From Nocardia harenae NBRC 108248 (GTDB lineage Bacteria; Actinomycetota; Actinomycetes; Mycobacteriales; Mycobacteriaceae), in NCBI RefSeq assembly GCF_001612885.1, contig NZ_BDBH01000007.1, positions 186,001-250,000 of the forward strand: 64,000 bases of DNA, written 5' to 3'. A model generated the notes under the pieces. It was not told where the DNA came from. It made no database searches and worked only from the letters and a program-made list of their open reading frames with translations. Of the stretch, positions 61,844 through 64,000 are shown piece after piece. The position numbers and the translations under genes were made by a program. Within the stretch, counting starts at the first letter, position 1; the number at the start of each line of letters is the position of its first letter.

Positions 61844-62499
61844 GCAAGAACGCCGGCGTACGCACGCTGATCCTGCTGCGGCACGGCCAGACCGAGTGGA
61901 ACGCGGTCGACCGGATGCAGGGCCAGATCGACACCGACCTCACCGAGCTCGGCCGGGGGCAGGCGAAAGAGGCCGCGCGCGAACTCAATTCGCGCAATGC
62001 CATCGCCATCCACTCCTCCGACCTGCGCCGGGCGCGGGATACCGCGCAGGCGCTCGGCGACAGCACCGGGCTGCCGGTCGTGCTCGACCCGCGGCTGCGC
62101 GAGACCAGCCTCGGCATCTGGGAGGGGCTCACCCACATCGACGTCGACCGCGACTACCCGGGCGCTCGGGTGGCCTGGCGGATGGACGCCTCCTACACCC
62201 CGCCCGGCGGCGAGAGCAAGCTGCAGGTCGGGGCCCGTTCGCTGCCGCTGGTGCACGAGCTGTACCGGGAGCGCGACGATTGGCCCGGCCGGACCGTCTT
62301 CCTGGTGGCGCACGGCGGGCTGATCGCCGCGCTCACCGCCGCGCTGCTCGACCTGCCGCCGCGGAACTGGCCGATCCTCGGCGGGCTGGCCAACACCAGC
62401 TGGGTGCAGCTCAGCGCGCACGGCCCGAGCTTCGAGCGGCCGGGGTGGCGGCTGGACGTGTGGAACGCGGCGGCGAAGGTGGCGCCGGATGTCCTCTGA
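61840..62499 (+). CDS. gpgP: Histidine phosphatase, glucosyl-3-phosphoglycerate phosphatase (Rv2419c type)
   Basis: A 219-residue phosphoglycerate-mutase-like phosphatase. The phosphohistidine motif LLRHGQTEWN, the acid/base Glu in RLRETSLGIWEG and VAHGGLIAAL are in place. In M. tuberculosis the gene in this position, GpgP, removes phosphate from glucosyl-3-phosphoglycerate in methylglucose lipopolysaccharide synthesis. The octT-like gene next to it supports this. GTG overlaps the rsfS stop. Confidence 0.9.
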   Translation: MSKNAGVRTLILLRHGQTEWNAVDRMQGQIDTDLTELGRGQAKEAARELNSRNAIAIHSSDLRRARDTAQALGDSTGLPVVLDPRLRETSLGIWEGLTHIDVDRDYPGARVAWRMDASYTPPGGESKLQVGARSLPLVHELYRERDDWPGRTVFLVAHGGLIAALTAALLDLPPRNWPILGGLANTSWVQLSAHGPSFERPGWRLDVWNAAAKVAPDVL

Positions 62500-63238
62500 G
62501 GAGCGGCCGACGCTGCTGGTCATCGCGGACTCGCTGGCCTACTTCGGGCCCAGGGGCGGGCTCTCCGCCGACCACCCCCGGATCTGGCCGAATCTCGTTG
62601 CCGCCGAACTGGGCTGGGATGTGGAGCTGGTCGGCCGGATCGGCTGGACCTGCCGCGATGCCTACTGGGCGCTGATCGGCGACCCCCGGGTCTGGGCCTC
62701 GGTCCCGCGCGCGGGCGCGGTGATCTTCGCGACCGGTGGCATGGATTCGCTGCCATCGCCGCTGCCGACCGCGCTGCGCGAGCTCATCCGCTACGTCCGC
62801 CCGCCCGCGCTGCGCCGCCGGGTGCGCGAGGTGTACAACGCGGCCCAGCCGCACCTGTCCAAGCTGGGCAGGCCGGTCGCGCTGCCGCCGCGGGTGAGCG
62901 TCGACTACCTGGAGCAGTCGAGGGCGGCGCTCGCCGGGCTGCGCCCCGAGCTGCCGATGATCGGCGTGCTGCCCTCGGTGCACGTGTGTGCGGCGTACGG
63001 CAAGGTACACCGGGGCCGTGAGCCCATGGTGCGCGCGCTCACCGAGTGGTCGGCGCACAGCGGCGTCCCGCTGGTCGACCTCGGGGCGGCGGTGCGCGAG
63101 AACGTCTTCTCCGGCGCGGGCAACCCGGACGGCATCCACTGGGGCTGGGCCGGGCACGCCGCGGTCGCGGAGTCGATGCTGAAGGTGCTGGCGGCCCACC
63201 CCGGGCTCGCCGCGGAGAGCGTGCGGGAGGGCCGGTAG
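62489..63238 (+). CDS. octT: Diglucosylglycerate octanoyltransferase, SGNH fold (Rv2418c type)
   Basis: A 249-residue SGNH-type enzyme. The nucleophile Ser lies in VIADSLAYFG, the block III-like part in IFATGGMDSLPS, and the Asp/His pair in GNPDGIHWGWAGH. Its mycobacterial counterpart transfers octanoate to diglucosylglycerate, an early step in methylglucose lipopolysaccharide synthesis. It overlaps gpgP by 11 bp, and degV starts 3 bp after its stop. Confidence 0.87.
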   Translation: MSSEERPTLLVIADSLAYFGPRGGLSADHPRIWPNLVAAELGWDVELVGRIGWTCRDAYWALIGDPRVWASVPRAGAVIFATGGMDSLPSPLPTALRELIRYVRPPALRRRVREVYNAAQPHLSKLGRPVALPPRVSVDYLEQSRAALAGLRPELPMIGVLPSVHVCAAYGKVHRGREPMVRALTEWSAHSGVPLVDLGAAVRENVFSGAGNPDGIHWGWAGHAAVAESMLKVLAAHPGLAAESVREGR

Positions 63239-63241
63239 ACC

Positions 63242-64000
63242 GTGGCTGTCGTGGTCGTCACCGATTCGTCCGCCTCCCTGCCCGCCGAGCTCGTCGCCGA
63301 ACTCGACATCGTCGTCGTCCCGCTGCACGTCCTCGCCGGTGACCGCACCATTCGCGAGGGCATCGACCCGATCGACATCGACTACGGCTCGGACGAGGTC
63401 AGCACCTCCGCCGCCGCCCCCGGCGAGCTGCGCGCCGTCTACGAGCGCGCGCTGCAGCGCAGCGACGGTGCCGGGGTGGTCGCCGTGCACCTCTCCCAGC
63501 AGCTCTCCGCCACCTGGGAGGCGGGCAGGCAGGCCATTGCCGAGCTGGGCTCGGAGCGCATCCGGCTGGTCGACTCGCTCGGTGCCGGGCTGGCCACCGG
63601 GCTTCCCGTCCTGGCCGCTGGCCGCCGGGCCGCCGCGGGGGAGGGGATGGACGCGGTGCACGAGGCCGCCGACGCCGCCGCGCGCCGGGCCCGCACCTTC
63701 ATCCTGGTGAACCGCACCGAGCAGCTGCGCAAGGGCGGCAGGCTCAGCACCGCCGCCTCGTTCTTCGGCAGCGAGCTGGTCACCAAGCCGCTGCTGCAGA
63801 TCGTGGAGGGGCGGCTGGAGCTGCGGGAGAAGGTGCGGACCAGGTCCAAGGCGTACAGCCGGTTGGTCGCCGCCGCCGTCGAGGCGGCCGGGGGCGAGCC
63901 CGCCGCGGTCGGCGTGCAGCACCTGGGCGCCGCCGATGCCGCGGCGACGGTCGCGGGCCAGTTGCGGGAGAAGCTGCCGGATGTCACCGAGCTGGTGCAG
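63242..64000 (+). CDS. DegV family fatty-acid-binding protein, truncated by window edge
   Basis: At least 253 codons are visible; the C-terminus runs past the right edge. It begins with GTG (VAVVVVTDSSASLP), the DegV opening, followed by VVPLHVLAGDRTIREG, STSAAAPGEL, VHLSQQLSATWEAGRQA and the EQLRKGGRLSTAASFFGSEL lipid-binding signature. DegV proteins bind fatty acids and in Gram-positives present them to fatty acid kinase. The position after octT equals Rv2417c. Confidence 0.92.
   Translation, partial: MAVVVVTDSSASLPAELVAELDIVVVPLHVLAGDRTIREGIDPIDIDYGSDEVSTSAAAPGELRAVYERALQRSDGAGVVAVHLSQQLSATWEAGRQAIAELGSERIRLVDSLGAGLATGLPVLAAGRRAAAGEGMDAVHEAADAAARRARTFILVNRTEQLRKGGRLSTAASFFGSELVTKPLLQIVEGRLELREKVRTRSKAYSRLVAAAVEAAGGEPAAVGVQHLGAADAAATVAGQLREKLPDVTELVQ

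Overview
The window is high-GC actinobacterial DNA. Protein sequences and gene order point to Nocardia or a close relative in the Mycobacteriales. Chaperone, protease, tRNA-synthetase and RNase genes follow the order known from Mycobacterium tuberculosis (Rv2466c-rpiB-nei, tig-clpP1-clpP2-clpX, valS-folC-DUF4233-ndk-rne-rplU-rpmA-obg-proB, proA-MoxR-VWA-nadD-rsfS-gpgP-octT-degV). Accessory blocks are inserted between the conserved ones. No integrase, transposase, CRISPR array or prophage was seen.

Layout. 1-2.4 kb (minus): an ECF sigma factor cut by the window edge, its YciI-type partner and an FAD-dependent reductase. 2.6-6.9 kb: mycothiol-linked DsbA-like nitroreductase, M48 protease, rpiB, Nei-type glycosylase and a soluble GGDEF protein. 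7.6-7.8 kb: tRNA-Gly and tRNA-Pro with a terminator. 7.9-16.6 kb: a membrane protein, a fasciclin lipoprotein behind a SigK-like promoter followed by an RskA-type anti-sigma gene but no sigK, a Tat-exported flavin oxidase, a cyclase-family protein, phosphoketolase and an FKBP lipoprotein. 16.8-21.4 kb: trigger factor and the ClpP1/ClpP2/ClpX protease.

21.6-34.8 kb is mixed: a STAS protein, a ketosteroid isomerase behind a KstR-type operator, an mIHF-like protein, a Nudix protein, fdhD-fdhF, an FHA protein and a GNAT. It also holds the glpD-tetR / AGPS-like oxidase-lipid kinase locus (Rv2249c-Rv2252 order) with a palindromic operator between the divergent transcripts, and a P-loop protein.

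35.1-48.5 kb is housekeeping: valS, folC, ndk, an RNase E with an IF2N-like N-terminus, ribosomal proteins L21 and L27, Obg and ProB. 48.5-51.1 kb is a small type VII secretion (ESX) satellite: an EspG-like chaperone, a PE/EspC-like protein and a PPE-like protein with a long Gly/Pro/Gln repeat tail. 51.2-57.1 kb carries a 2-hydroxyacid dehydrogenase, a LigD-type primase-polymerase, a RecQ helicase with a phosphoribosyltransferase-like tail, an rtcB pseudogene and ribokinase. 57.2-64 kb carries proA, a MoxR/VWA pair, NAD synthesis, ribosome silencing and methylglucose-lipopolysaccharide genes, ending in a truncated degV.

A recurring feature is a TANNNT -10 box placed 6-8 nt before the start codon (valS, ndk, proA, nadD, FKBP lipoprotein, Nudix, GNAT, PrimPol, M48). 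This indicates widespread leaderless transcription and fixes several start codons. The observations most worth following are the ESX satellite, the SigK-type promoter with an orphan rskA, the KstR-type site at the isomerase, the internally deleted rtcB, and a strong hairpin just upstream of the leaderless valS promoter.
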